Source: Dryas octopetala (lineage: Eukaryota > Streptophyta > Magnoliopsida > Rosales > Rosaceae). Taken from it: 64,000 bases of DNA. A program made the position numbers and the translations under genes. The notes beneath the pieces are model-generated. The model worked only from the letters and a program-made list of their open reading frames with translations. It was not told the origin of the DNA and made no database searches. Below are positions 24,300-35,984 of the stretch, one piece after another; position 1 is the first letter of the stretch, and the number at the start of each line of letters is the position of its first letter. The DNA is taken from NCBI GenBank assembly GCA_963921425.1, contig OY992833.1:25840698-25904697 (forward strand). Direction: 5' to 3'.

Positions 24300-25544
24300 G
24301 AATAACCAAAAATCCAATCTGTCTGAACTCCGAGAAACTCGCTCATCTATTTGAATCCGTTAACCTAAGTGGTGATGAAATGGGAAAGCACAGATCATCG
24401 AAGAAACCCTAATTTTCTGTTTGGTTCCTTGGATTATTATCGTAAATGCTCTTTCATGAAGCCTCCGTAGTTCGTCCCTTTGTTTTTTGGTACGCGCTCA
24501 GCTCCAAAACCTAGCTACTTGCCTCCCGTCAAATATATTCCCTTTTTTTTTAGCCATATTGAGCTGTAAATTTCTAATTTGTTTTACAAAGCTCCGAGTT
24601 TAGTGTGCTTCTGTTCCGCATCTGAATCGCCATTTCGTAAGCAATTGGCGCGTTGTGGTTGGAACTTCCTCTTTAGTGTAACTCGCTTCTATAATTTCGG
24701 GTTCCTCGCATTTATTCTCCTGTCAATCGAAGTTTGGAATTTTCATTGCCATGGTGGTTTCCGAGAAGGTCATTTTCGATTCCCTTTTATTCGGGTCTTG
24801 TCTGAACTATTGTGGAGTTTTTGGCTAATGGGTGAAATGTCTTAATCAAATCAAACTGTGTGTTTTTGCTAATCGACATTCTTATCCCTCAGATTTTGTT
24901 TCTTGACCGTTCGATGAAATGTCTAAATCAATTCTTTGTATTTTTTTCCCCCATTTTCATTGTTCTGAAGATATTGTCTGGATCAACGTTGCATTGCTTC
25001 TTGTTTTTTTTTTTTTTTTTGTGTGTGGGTATTTCATTCTTGTTTATGCAAGGCATTATCCTCATATTTTCTTGTGTCAATCTTCCAACACCCTGTTTGG
25101 TCTCTGAGGAAGTAAGTGTTTCAAATATGGGTTTATTTTAATCAATCTTCAAATGCGAAGGAATGAATGCCTCCACTTAATTAGGTATAATACAATTAAT
25201 TGGCTTAGTGGAGACTATTATCACTTTCTGGATTTTCACTTAAATCATTGGAAACCTGGAGAAGTGGAGTGCATGACGTTAAATATATTTGTTTATTTTT
25301 GTTTCTGTCTAATCCTCAGTTTTACCCAACAGTGCACATGCGAAATTTTCACTGCTATGCATATTTATTTGCTGCAACCAAAATTAATACTAGTTGTCGC
25401 AATTTTGGTTTATTACTGTTTTAATGCTCGAGACATTTAAATGAGGATGTTCCTCTTTGCCTTTGCTAATTTTGTTTTACCATGTCTTTTATTGCAATGC
25501 AGATGTAAAAACTTGCATTATAGTTTTCCAAGTGAGCTTCAGTC
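24300..25544 (+). promoter_or_regulatory. 5' leader region of the PUB45-like gene, probably with a 5'-UTR intron
   Basis: GC content rises near 24330-24520 in a way typical of a leader, and an acceptor tgcaatgcag/atgtaaaaac at about 25502 precedes the coding ATG by 43 bp. The likely donor is near 24770 (gagaag/gtcatt), but alternatives exist. Several short ATG-led frames lie in this interval. Confidence 0.45.
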
Positions 25545-28500
25545 ATGGATATTACCGAGGTTGAAGAGAACTTGTTTGCTGCCAGTGATGCCAAGGTATG
25601 AATGAGAAATGGGTGGCGATGCATTTAAGTTACTTACTGGTATTAAATTTTGATGATATTTTAAACTCAACAACCTCCGATCCTACTTTTGGGGTCTGTT
25701 CAATTTTTCTTTTGTCATTTACATTATCCGACTTACTATATTATCATTATCATTATAGATAACTGATTGACTATATTTGTTTTCTTCTGTAGTTGCATGG
25801 AGAAATGTGCAAGACACTCTCTGCAATTTATTGCAAAGTAATGTCAATATTTCCTTCTTTGGAAGCGGCTCGGCCTAGGAGCAAGTCTGGCATCCAAGCT
25901 TTATGTTCATTGCATGTAGCGCTTGAAAAGTCGAAGAATGTTCTTCAACATTGCTCAGAATGTAGTAAACTTTACTTGGTAGGTTGTCCCTCAATATTGC
26001 ATTGGTAATTTATGCAGTAATTGTTACTCCCATTCCCAAATCAGAGCAGGCTATTATTATTTTTCTTTTCCTTCTACCATGGCATAGAGGAAATTATTAT
26101 CCTTTTGGTGATGTTTAAATTTGTTTCCATTCTGTATTAGGTTGAGTATCTTTTCCATAGTATGTAATGGCTAAAAGTATACTTTTTTTTTTTTTTTTTC
26201 ATTCAGGCTATAACTGGGGATTCTGTGCTTTCAAAATTTGAGAAGGCAAGATGTGCTCTCATGGATAGTCTTAGACGTGTTGAAGATATTGTTCCACAAT
26301 CTATTGGTTGTCAGGTAATTATTCTTCAAGTTCCTTTTGCATTTTCTTTTCCTTGTGGATGGTAATTGCAATTGAATGTTTTTGATATCATAGTTACTAG
26401 ATTTGTTATTGTGCATACCCAGGTGAAGATAGTTGCTAAATTTGTTCTCTTTGCAGTTTTATGCAAGTACAAAGACACCCTTCTAATTATTCAACTAGTT
26501 GTGACTTTTTTGAGTCAACTTTGTATGGCCTTGCCATTTCATGACGTGGTTGCTTTGGGTCCATGAATCTTTTTGCTGGGTTCTGACATTTTAGACAAGT
26601 TAAACTCTTAAGAGTGCATATTTTGAAATGCATGTATGTAGATTTACCTTGATATGGTTGATGAAAAGTCTGACCAGAAACTTTCAATAGGAGCTTAAAA
26701 TGAGTCGAAATGGTCCTCCAGATTGAGCATTAATATTATTAATGTGGTCTGCTTTTCTCCCCATTTTTAATCTAGGAATATAAAGGAAGGTGTTTCTATT
26801 ATTTAGTATGGTTCTTGTATGATCCTTTGCACTATATTGGTGTGGGCCTTGTGGTTTAAGCCTCTCTAGAGTCCGAGGGTCTATTCTCATTGCATGTTGG
26901 TCCCTATGATGGTGAAACTTAGTCATGTCCAGTCTTCCGTAATCTTTGGTGAACTAGTTTGAGGCTGCTCAACTGTATGTTCATTTTATGGTTCTGGTGC
27001 ATCTTTGTATTTGATAATTTGGTGCTTTACATTACAGTGCATCTTTCTTCCCCTATGCAGTTATGTTTCTTACCTGTCAATAGTTGTATTTTACTCGAAA
27101 TTGTTTGAAATTAACTAGTGATGTTATCATTCCTTGGTGGTAATGTTTTGCGGTTTTTTCTTGCTATTACTTGGGTATATCACTTATAGGTGTTCTTAAC
27201 ACTTTATTGTTGAACTTGTTTCAGATTGAGGAGATTGTTAGTGAACTTGAGGGTACTGTCTTCTCCCTTGATCCCTTAGAGAAGCAAATTGGTGACGAAA
27301 TAATTGCATTGCTCCAGCAAGGGAGAAAATTCGACAACTGTAATGACAATAACGAGCTGGAATCTTTTCACCAGGCTGCTATCAAGCTTGGTATTACCTC
27401 TTCTAGGGCAGCACTTACAGAGAGAAGATGTCTAAAGAAACTCATCCAAAGAGCCCGTTCTGAGGAAGATAAGCGGAAGGAATCAATTGTGGCTTATCTT
27501 TTACATCTTATGAGAAAATACTCCAAGTTGTTTAGAAGTGAACTCTCAGATGACAATGATTCGCAGGGTTCTGCACCATGTTCTCCCACTGTTTCTGTTG
27601 AGGATGCTGGGCCCGGGGGTAATGGTCAAGCATTTGAGCGACAGCTGTCAAAACTTAGTTCTTTTAATCTCAAAAGCTCTTTTAATTTCAAGCCAGTCAA
27701 TAGGAGATCAGGTCAGATGCCTCTTCCACCTGAAGAATTAAGGTGTCCAATATCATTGCAGATTATGTATGATCCGGTCATCATTGCTTCTGGTCAGACC
27801 TATGAAAGGATTTGCATTGAGAAATGGTTCAGCGATGGGCATAATACCTGCCCAAAGACTCAACAGAAGCTGTCTCATCTTTCTTTAACTCCCAATTACT
27901 GTGTCAAGGGTCTCATTGCTAGTTGGTGTGAACAGCATGGAATTTCTGTCCCTGATGGTCCACCTGAGTCTCTTGACCTCAACTATTGGAGGCTGGCACT
28001 GTCTGAGTCTGAGTCCACTAATTCAAAATCTATGGGTGGTGTTGGCTCTTGCAAGTTGAAGGGGGTTAAGGTGGTTCCTATAGAGGAGAGTGGTACAATA
28101 GAGGAGGCTGTTGAAAATGAAACCCAGGATGTGTCTCCAGTGGAGGAAGAGTCTGAGCTTAATGTTTTTGAAAGTTATCAGGATCTTTTAACCATCTTGA
28201 ATGAAGGGCAGGACTTCAGGAAGAAGTGCAAGGTGGTGGAGCAAATAAGGTTTTTGCTGAAGGATGATGAGGAAGCCAGGATGTATATGGGGGCTAATGG
28301 GTTTGTTGAAGCACTTATGCAGTTTCTGGACTCAGCTGTGCGTGAAGCGAATGCTTTGGCTCAGGAAAGTGGAGCCATGGCTCTCTTCAATCTTGCTGTC
28401 AACAATAACAGGTTTGTTCTTTAATCTTTCCAGATTAAAAAAAATTCAGACCTGAATACTGCTGTGTTTGGTAATATTTTATTTCAGAATTAAACAACGA

Positions 28501-29626
28501 TTATGTGGGTTATTACATGCCTGATAAAAAGAAAGAGGTCTGTTAAGCATCAAAATATGGCAATAGCCAAAATAATACATCAAAAGATATCAGAACTTAT
28601 AGGTCCAAATTTTTAATATGTACCAAAAAAGATATCAGAACTTATAATAGATGAATGCTTACGAAGGTCTCACTGGAATCCTAGAACTCCTCTAATGTTG
28701 TTATGGAAAGTTTAAATAACAGGCAATCAAGGTTCTTTTGCATTTGGAATGTTTGTATGATACGTGTGTTTCAAGGTTCTCTAAACCTTGGAAATTTATC
28801 AATAATTATAAATTTATTGATTCTTTTTGTTGTTCCCAGAAACAAGGAAACAATGTTAGCATTGCGAGTAATTTCGTTGCTGGAGGAAATGATCTCAAAT
28901 CCCAGTTCTCATGGACCTGCGACAGCCCTGTATCTGAATCTCTCCTGCCATGACGAAGCCAAGCCTATAATTGGCACAAGTCCCGCTGTCCCTTTCTTAA
29001 CCCAGATCCTTCAGGCTAATGTTGAAAAACAATGCCAGCTTGATGCCCTCCACGCCCTTTACAACCTTTCTAGCATTCCCTCAAATATTCCAAATCTTCT
29101 TTCAGCTGGTATCATCAGTGGTCTCCAATCCCTTCTTGCAGACTCTGGTGACCATACATGGACAGAAAAATGTATAGCTGTTTTGATAAATTTGGCTTCG
29201 AGCAATTCTGCAAAAGATAAAATGATATCAAATTTGAGTCTTATCGGTGCACTAGCAGCAATTTTGGATGCTGGTGAACCCATTGAGCAAGAGCAAGCTG
29301 TCTCATGTCTCTTTATGTTGTGTAACGGGAGTGAGAAATGCAGTCAGATGGTCCTACAGGAAGGAGTAATTCCTGCATTGGTGTCAATTTCCGTGAATGG
29401 TACATCAAGAGGAAAAGAGAAGGCTCAGAAGCTTTTAATGCTGTTCCGTGAGCAAAGACAAAGAGACCAACCACCTGCGGAGGTGAATCTGTGTGCTGAA
29501 AATAGTGACAATCCCATGTCTGCTCCAGAATCAAATCCGCTATGCAAATCCATCTCAAGAAGAAAGATGGGCAAAGCTTTTAGCTTTTTATGGAAGAGCA
29601 AGAGTTATTCTGTTTACCAGTGTTAA
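25545..29626 (+). CDS. PUB45: U-box/ARM-repeat E3 ubiquitin ligase, PUB45/PUB6 type
   Basis: Predicted E3 ubiquitin-protein ligase. Five coding exons, 25545-25595, 25793-25978, 26207-26314, 27225-28411 and 28840-29626, join in frame and give 772 residues (Arabidopsis PUB45: about 768). The first exon encodes MDITEVEENLFAASDAK, matching the family start. Then come the U-box N-terminal domain ('YCKVMSIFPSLEAARPRSKS', 'AITGDSVLSKFEKA'), the U-box at about 285-355 ('PPEELRCPISLQIMYDPVII', 'ERICIEKWFSDGHNTCPKTQ'), and ARM repeats from about 440 to 720 ('GAMALFNLAVNNNRNKE', 'EQEQAVSCLFMLCNGSEKCS'). The C-terminus '...MGKAFSFLWKSKSYSVYQC' is a family hallmark. All splice borders are GT-AG. PUB6, PUB7 and PUB45 are close paralogues, so the symbol marks the clade. 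Confidence 0.95.
28582..28646. repeat. Micro-insertion with 20-bp direct repeats in the last U-box intron
   Basis: aaaagatatcagaacttata at 28582-28601 recurs at 28627-28646. The 25-nt segment between them starts ggtccaaattt and ends gtaccaa, running into A6. Same architecture as the other micro-insertions, with a longer stub. Confidence 0.65.
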
Positions 29627-29989
29627 GCCCACGGTGCTGTAAATTTCTGTTGTATCATCTTTTTATTTCTTTTGTCCTCCTTATGGGCATTCCTAGTTTT
29701 TCTTTTTTAATCTCTCCTTTCCAAAGAGCAGAATGTACAGGCCCCTGTAATTTATGGATTTTGGTTTTGTATTCAGGTAGGAATACATGTATTATGAATA
29801 TCATAATTCAAGTGGTTAGTTTCGTATAAAGTTACTTCTTTTTCAGGCCATGTAAAAAGCCATGAAATATGCAAATTAATGAAGGATATAATTTGCTGGT
29901 TATAAAGAAATGGTATATTGCAACAAATTTTTAATTCAGGTGGTAAATTAACATAATTTCTTTAGGTGGTGAAGTGAGATTAAGCTCAA

Positions 29990-30800
29990 AATTCAAATGG
30001 GAAAAATGCAAAAAAGTCATTTTGAAACTTAATAATAAACAAAACTTGAGTTCGACTTTCCTAGCATTAATGTTGGGGCTGATGAGTTTTATTTTATTCT
30101 TAAAAAAAGATAAGTAATAATTAGTTTTAATAAGATATGAGAATTTGCATATATCATTTGCTAATATTTTGTGTGCTAATCTCATAATGATCAATTAAAA
30201 TTTTATTATTTTACAGTGTAGTCTTATAATTGGAATTGTTCATTTTTTAGATTACTCTTTAAAAATGATTTATGTAAAAAATTAATAAAATAAAAAATTG
30301 TTTAGTAATGTAATTATTATTGAATAATCAGTTCATCTAATTATAATTAAAACTGTATGTTTATTTAATAATATTTACAGGACTAAATAATTTCCAATTT
30401 TATTGATTACACTTGAAAACGGAAGTAAATATAGCATCAAAGTGTAAATGTGGGCAAACATGATGAATGAAAAGTGTCTCTTGGTTTATTTTCTTTCTAA
30501 CTATACTATCTGCTGAAGTTGTTTGTGGAAAGTATGTGTTTTTTTTTTTGATAAACAAACAAGTATTTTTTTTTTTTTTGGTAAAAACAAACAAACAAGT
30601 ATTTTAACAAAAAGAGGCAAAGGGCAAAGGCCCATTATGTTTGGCAACACTGTCTGGAGAGGCAATTAAAAAGAACCTAAAAGGCTTCTTCTGAGTTGTT
30701 TTCTTCACGATCTTACAATTTGAGTGTAATGTTAAAAGACTTTTTGGTTGGTCCAACTCCAAAGTCCAAAACTTCCAAAAAGTATATCTTCCAGAATATG
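29990..30800 (+). repeat. P450 inter-copy spacer and promoter, duplicated at 48430-49155
   Basis: From about 30028 the sequence matches 48430 onward nearly base for base (for example gaaacttaataataaacaaa, then 'gggcaaaggcccattatgtt' and 'aaaggcttcttctgagttgt'). In the 48-kb copy this stretch is the promoter of the intact P450 at 49302. Here it ends at 'tatatcttccaga' and jumps directly to the intron end before P450 exon 2, so the intervening exon 1 is deleted. Confidence 0.8.
30553..30605. repeat. Micro-insertion with poly(T) and 17-bp direct repeats; empty site seen in the paralogue
   Basis: aaacaaacaagtatttt at 30553-30569 recurs at 30589-30605 around a T-rich insert ending ggtaa. The duplicated P450 spacer near 48950 has a single copy of the target (aaacaaacaagtatattaac), i.e. 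the unfilled site. Confidence 0.75.
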
Positions 30801-30810
30801 CAATATGTAG

Positions 30811-31424
30811 GATCTATTTGCTGCAGGCACCGATACAACTTCAGCCACAATGGAATGGGCAATGGCTGAGCTACTACGCAACCCGGAAAGCCTGTCAAAA
30901 GCTCAAGCAGAGTTGGAGCAGATCATTGGCAGAGGAAACCCAGTTGAGGAATCAGACATTGCTCGACTCCCTTACTTACAAGCAATAATCAAAGAAACGT
31001 TCCGGTTGCACCCAACAGTTCCATTGCTACTGCCCCGCAAAGCTGAAGCAGACGTAGAAATCTGCGGATATGTTGTCCCAAAGGGTGCACAAGTGCTAGT
31101 GAATGCATGGGCCATTGGCAGAATGGCAGAGACCCCAGCGTTTGGGAAAACCCAAACTCTTTTATGCCGGAGAGGTTCTTGGGATTGGATCAAATTGATG
31201 TTACAAGCAGAAACTTTGAGCTGATCCCATTTGGTGGTGGGAGGAGAATATGTCCAGGGTTGCCATTGGCGGTGCGAATGTTACAATTGATGTTGGGGTC
31301 GCTTCTTAACTCCTTTGATTGGGAGCTTGAAGATGGAGTTGTACCAGAGACCATGAACATGGAAGACAAATTTGGCCTTAGCTTACAGATGGCTCATCCT
31401 CTGAGAGCTGTGCCCAGGTTGTAG
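30811..31424 (+). pseudogene. CYP76-type P450 copy A: exon 2 only, frameshifted
   Basis: Begins at the exon-2 acceptor (atgtag/gatctattt) with the I-helix '[18 protein letters not shown]' and continues through ExxR (KETFRLHP) to '[20 protein letters not shown]'. An 8-bp insertion at about 31121 (gaatggca, making a local ggcaga repeat) then shifts the frame. The right frame resumes downstream with '[19 protein letters not shown]', the heme loop [10 protein letters not shown] and the normal C-terminus. Exon 1 is missing entirely; the upstream sequence is the promoter of a related copy. Exon 2 is nearly identical to that of the intact copy at 49302, so the loss is recent. Confidence 0.9.
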
Positions 31425-32915
31425 GTGATGATGGTGTATTGCTGGTTTTTACAATAATTAATATGTTCTGAGTTTTGTAACTTAATAACAAACAAAGCTT
31501 GAGTCAGAGCATTGGTGTTTTGTAATGTGTAAAGAAGCAAGAGGAGGCAGGTTTATTTTTATGAGTTATTTACGATACCATCTTGAAGACTTAGAATTTT
31601 CCCCTTAATTGAAGAGTTGAGTTAGCTCAGCTCAGCAGACTTAAAATTTTCCTCCAATTTACGAAAAAATCAATAATTTACAAAAAAGACAACAAAGTTA
31701 CAATTAATATAAAAACTTTAAGATGATATTAAAAAATTGAGTAAGATTTGAAAACTGGAGGAATCATACCTTTCATATTTCTTCTTTAGCATTTGAGCCC
31801 TAATTTCATTCAAACTCTAATTTGGAAAATTGGATTTTTGAGTTAAGAGAAAATTAGGAGAAAGACAACTAAATAGAGAAGAGAAAACTAAAGAAATAAG
31901 AGATAGTAAAAGAGTAAGACATGAGAGCGGAGATTGAGAGAGAGAGAGGGAGAGAGAGAATGCGTGCGTGAAGGTCTGAAAAGGGGCACTGAATTCTAGT
32001 TTTTTTTTTTTTTTTTTATAAGGTTCATTGATTTTAACTATTAAATTTAAATAACTTTTTAGTTTAGGTATCAAAATTAAATAATATTTTAGATTAGGTA
32101 CTACTTGAAAAGTCAAACAAAATAATAAAGTAAAAGGTATTAAAATTTACAAATATTACATCACATTCTACTACAATAAAAAATAAAATAATATTACATC
32201 ACAAATATTACATTAATTTATACTATATTGTATTAAAAAAAAATCAATTCAATCATAACTTAACTGTGACTGTCTTGGTAAATTGAAAGAGACAATTCAC
32301 ACCACTATACTATGTATTATTTTGACCTCTATTTATACTATATTGACCTCTATTTATACTATATTAAGTCAACTTAATTGTGACTGTTGTTCAGTCACAA
32401 CTAAATTTGAAGTTATAAGTATCGTACAGTCACAACTAAATATGAAGTTGAGACTATATTAGCAAATTTTCAAGATAATCTAAAAGCCTCAAGGGCAATT
32501 TTGTCAAGACTTTATAAATTTTAACTAATACACATCATATATGGACTAAAGGATAAAAATGTCAAATGGAAAAGACTCAAATCAAAGGGGCCAACATATT
32601 TGTGACCTAATCTAAAAAACTACATTTAAATTTGGTAGTTCAAATGAAATATTATATAGTCTTCATGCTATACCAAAAAATTGTTGAGATTTGATATTTA
32701 ATTTAATTTTCTATTTTTTATATTAAAGATTAAGATTGTTAGTATTAATGTATTATTTAATTTTATTTTCTAACGTTCAAGTTTGAAAAACAATGTTTTT
32801 TTGTCTAAGTGTAAAGCAACGATTCCTTTTCCACTTTCCAATTTTTCAAGATTATTTTATTTTATTTTATATTTAAAAAATTAATAAATATTATATAAAA
32901 TATTATATATATATA
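31425..32915. other. Spacer downstream of P450 copy A
   Basis: The first ~140 bp match the 3' flank of the 49302 copy. The rest is AT-rich, with GA/CT-rich sequence near 31920-31970, a poly(T) run near 32001-32018 and local tandem duplications at about 32325-32365 (ttgacctctatttatactat twice) and 32390-32455. No gene was recognised. Confidence 0.55.
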
Positions 32916-33219
32916 GTTAATTATACTTACACCTCATGAGATTTCAAAACTGTTGCATATAATCTCTTATAGTGAGACGAAAAATGATGAAAAATGATAG
33001 CATGCTATGGGGTTAAATGACCAAATAAGATTACTCAAGGTGTAAAATCCAACCTCAATACAAATATTTTCTTATTTATTTATTTATTTATTTCTTTCTC
33101 TTGTAGGGGGTTATATGCAACAGTTTTGAAACTTCAGGAGATGTATGTGTAATTATTAAAACTTTAGGGGTGTATGTAAAAAGACGATAAACCTTAGAGG
33201 ATGTAAGTGTAATTAACTC
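32916..33219. mobile_element. MITE, same family as 18434-18791 (copy 2)
   Basis: Starts agttaattatacttacacct, contains 'caaaactgttgcatataat' and 'tatagtgagacgaaaaatga' as in copy 1, and ends 'gtaagtgtaattaactct' in inverted orientation. It is flanked by TA repeats, so a target duplication cannot be resolved. Confidence 0.75.
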
Positions 33220-33622
33220 TCTATATATATATAAATTTTGGACATCTTAAGAATGGGCCATGTGTCGTCGCACTTGGTGGCCCATGCTCAGGGCCGGGCT
33301 TAGTCCAGGACAAAATTCTGCAATCACAATTAAAACGGCTGAAATATCACGAACACGACACAAAGTACTGTTCTCATATTCAAATGGATCGGTCATATCA
33401 ATTAAACCGTGCTTTTTCTTTCTTAAAGAACATGGGGCCAAAACATACCGACCAAAACATGGATCACAACGTACCGACCAAAACATATGCCTTTTAAACG
33501 TGTATCACAATGTACTGACCAAAACATGTGTCACAACTTATGACATGCCAAACTATATCACATATTTATCCATCTTCTCTCAACTTGTATTTTTCAAGTT
33601 GTGCGTAATTGTTGAGGCAGGG

Positions 33623-33916
33623 ATGGATTTCTTGAGCTGCATACTGTGTGTTTTCTTTACTTGGGTCTCAATCCAAGTCGTCCATTCATTTGCAAGAAGA
33701 ATAAAAGCCAATCCCGGAAGGCTTCCACCGGGACCAAAGCCAATTCCGTTGTTTGGGAATTTGTTTCAGCTTGGGGACAAACCCCACCTCTCCCTTACTA
33801 AGCTTTCCATGCGCTATGGCCCCATAATGAGTTTGCAGCCGGGCCAAATAACCACAGTTGTAGTTTCTTCTGCAACCATGGCCAAAGAAATCCTCCAAAC
33901 CAATGACCAAGCCTTC
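33623..33916 (+). pseudogene. CYP76-type P450 copy B: N-terminal fragment cut off by a CACTA end
   Basis: ATG at 33623 starts '[20 protein letters not shown]', a membrane anchor, then the Pro-rich hinge 'RLPPGPKPIPLFGN' and 'LSMRYGPIMSLQPGQITTVV' down to 'NDQAF' (about 98 residues). At 33917 the sequence turns into cactactacaat and the P450 similarity ends; an in-frame stop follows at 33947. The paralogues continue 'SFCNRTVP' at this point. About 400 residues including the heme site are missing. Confidence 0.9.
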
Positions 33917-34168
33917 CACTACTACAATAATGTAAATAGACAACGATAAATAGATAACAGTTTGTATTTTTTCCGTTATCTTAATTTACCACACAACGGT
34001 TTTTAAAAAACCGTTATATTAAAATATAATATCCAATGGTATTTGGTTTTATGAATTTTTCTAAATTATTAAATACAATAGTATTAGACAAAAACCGTTG
34101 TGTTGGACAAGTTACACAAAAATAAAGAATTTGCGGGTGTTCGTATTTGGGAAAAACTGGAGGCGCGA
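33917..34168. mobile_element. Terminal part of a CACTA (En/Spm-type) element, copy 1
   Basis: Begins CACTACTACAATAATG directly after P450 codon TTC and carries subterminal repeats of acaacggtttttaaaaaacc type, typical of CACTA ends. Identical sequence follows the second N-terminal fragment at 38595. The opposite terminus was not found; similarity between the two copies stops at 'ggaggcgcga'. Confidence 0.6.
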
Positions 34169-34172
34169 GTGA

Positions 34173-34275
34173 GAGTTTGTGGGCTCGTGTCAGGGGTTAG
34201 GTGGACCTGTGTCGCTCATTTCTTCCCAAATGAGCGCACAGGTCCATCTAACCCCTGACACGGGTCTACAAACTC
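34173..34275. repeat. 103-bp near-perfect hairpin
   Basis: The left arm gagtttgtgggctcgtgtca continues through ggggttaggtggacctgtgt to cgctcattt; the right arm is its complement with four mismatches and one bulge (ending ctacaaactc). The stem is about 48 bp with a loop of about 6 nt. The size and pairing resemble a young pre-miRNA or a fold-back TE. Sequence near 34420-34445 (ccgtgccaagtggacatgtg) is a more distant relative of one arm. Confidence 0.75.
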
Positions 34276-34639
34276 ATCATCTCTTTCTCGCTCGTTGAAC
34301 ACAAGTGAGAGATTTATATTCGAATTTGGAGGAAAACGTGATGTTTTTTGAAGACTAAATGGTCAGGAGAGTCTTCGACGAGCGGGAAGGAGGTGATGGG
34401 TGTATGGGCCCGTGCCAAGTGGACATGTGTTGCTCATTTGGCGAGAAATGTATGCTGAGTTGGTGCCACGTCGCCAATTAATCCCCGTTAGCAAAAGTTA
34501 AGCTGACATTTAACTGATCTCTCAAAATTGATGGACAGAATTTCATTTTTTAATTTACATAATAAATCAGGTGTATATTTGAAATATTTGAAAGTTCATG
34601 GACCCCGTTGAAATAACATAAATAGTTATGTGTCTAAAT

Positions 34640-35566
34640 TGAATTTATGACAAAAAACAATTGAATGAATTGAGAGTTTGAGATCCAGCCAAGCCCACCA
34701 CACTCTTTTGATTGGCTGATACATGTAAAAAAGTTCAAAAAAGCACTTGATCGAATGAATTGAATTCCAGCTACCACGTGCAATTAACACTAAGTGTGCA
34801 ATGGTCATATATTTCAACAGTCACAAGTGGGTCAGCTTCTTCACATGCAGACTGGAAACGTGTATCACAACGTACCGACCAAAACATGTGTCACAACTTA
34901 TGACATGCCAAACTATATCACATATCCATCTTCTCTCAACTTGTATTTTTCAAGTTGTGCGAAATCGTTGAGGCAGGGATGGATTTCAACTTTGTTTTAA
35001 CTTTCCCTTTACGTGCAGCAATTAAACTAAGGACACTACTTGGTCACCCTTGGGGTACTCCAAGGTCTCCCCTTCCCCTAAAATAATAATTTTGGTAATG
35101 CCGACGCATGATCGGAACCGTTCATTTTTTAGATCACCTATTATAGATCATCTCTGCAAAAAATCAACTCAATTGGAAATCGTTTAATTATATAACTGTT
35201 GTTGATTAAATAGAAAAAATCAACGGTTTGGTCAAAAAATCACTCTTTAATTAAAAACCATAATTTTTTTCTATTTAATTGACAACAGTTATATAACCAA
35301 ACGATTTCCGATTGATTTGATTTTTTGAAGAGATGATCTATAATAAGTGATCTAAAAAGTGAACAGTTCCGATCATGCGCCGATATTACCGAAATTGTTA
35401 ATTTGGGGGGAGGGGTGACCCAAATATTTTCCTTGAACCAAACCACTTTCCAATTATGCACAAACACAAACCAATCAAGGAAATAAACAAAAACCATAAT
35501 TTTATTGTGATTTATGAATCACAAATCCACTTGTTGACTTGAACTAGACAATTATAGCCGTGAGGG
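34640..35566. repeat. Segmental duplication unit, copy 1 (mate at 42670-43572)
   Basis: Matches 42670-43572 throughout: 'gaatgaattgagagtttgag', the P450 promoter block, the start codon and a MITE (35040-35423). It contains a P450 5' flank (34840-34978) whose ATG GAT TTC (34979-34987) is followed not by P450 but by 'aactttgttttaactttccc', so it is a promoter plus start codon without a gene. Confidence 0.8.
35040..35423. mobile_element. Fold-back MITE with long terminal inverted repeats (copy 1)
   Basis: The left arm (ttggtcacccttggggtact, then 'gatcggaaccgttcattttt', 'tagatcatctctgcaaaaaa') and right arm are complementary over about 170 bp with scattered mismatches. The middle is AT-rich. It is present at the same relative place in the duplicated segment (43066-43473), so it inserted before the duplication. 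Confidence 0.7.
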
Positions 35567-35984
35567 CATGAATCATTTTCCTTTATTTCCTTGATTGGTT
35601 TGTGTTTGTATTTTTCCATTCTGTACTAACCAATTCTAACAGTAGACCCCACCACATGGGTAGATGGTAGACCTTAGGTGAGCACCCCTCTCAAAGTGCA
35701 ATGGAGGTCACTAACCTAGGCCATGGGCCTTCTTGATCGCCCATCAATCCCATCTAGGTAAGTATATATGTTTCAATGCACGTACCACACATTTCTCTCA
35801 CGTACCATCACTTAAACATGGCTCCTCTTACTCATTGATGATGTGGGATTTATTAGACATTAGAAAACATGAAACATCTACACTCTTACACAACAAATAA
35901 TTATTGACTTTCAGAATTCACTGAGATATTAAGATGCACAGTTGCAAACCATTTCGATTATTGTAAAACCCAAAAGCGCTTCTC
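35567..35984. other. 3' flank of P450 copy C
   Basis: Shares the block 'gaccttaggtgagcacccct', 'caatggaggtcac', 'gggccttcttgat' and 'gatgtgggatttatta' with the 3' flanks of the P450 copies at 49302, 52952 and 61567. It probably contains the polyadenylation region. Confidence 0.6.
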
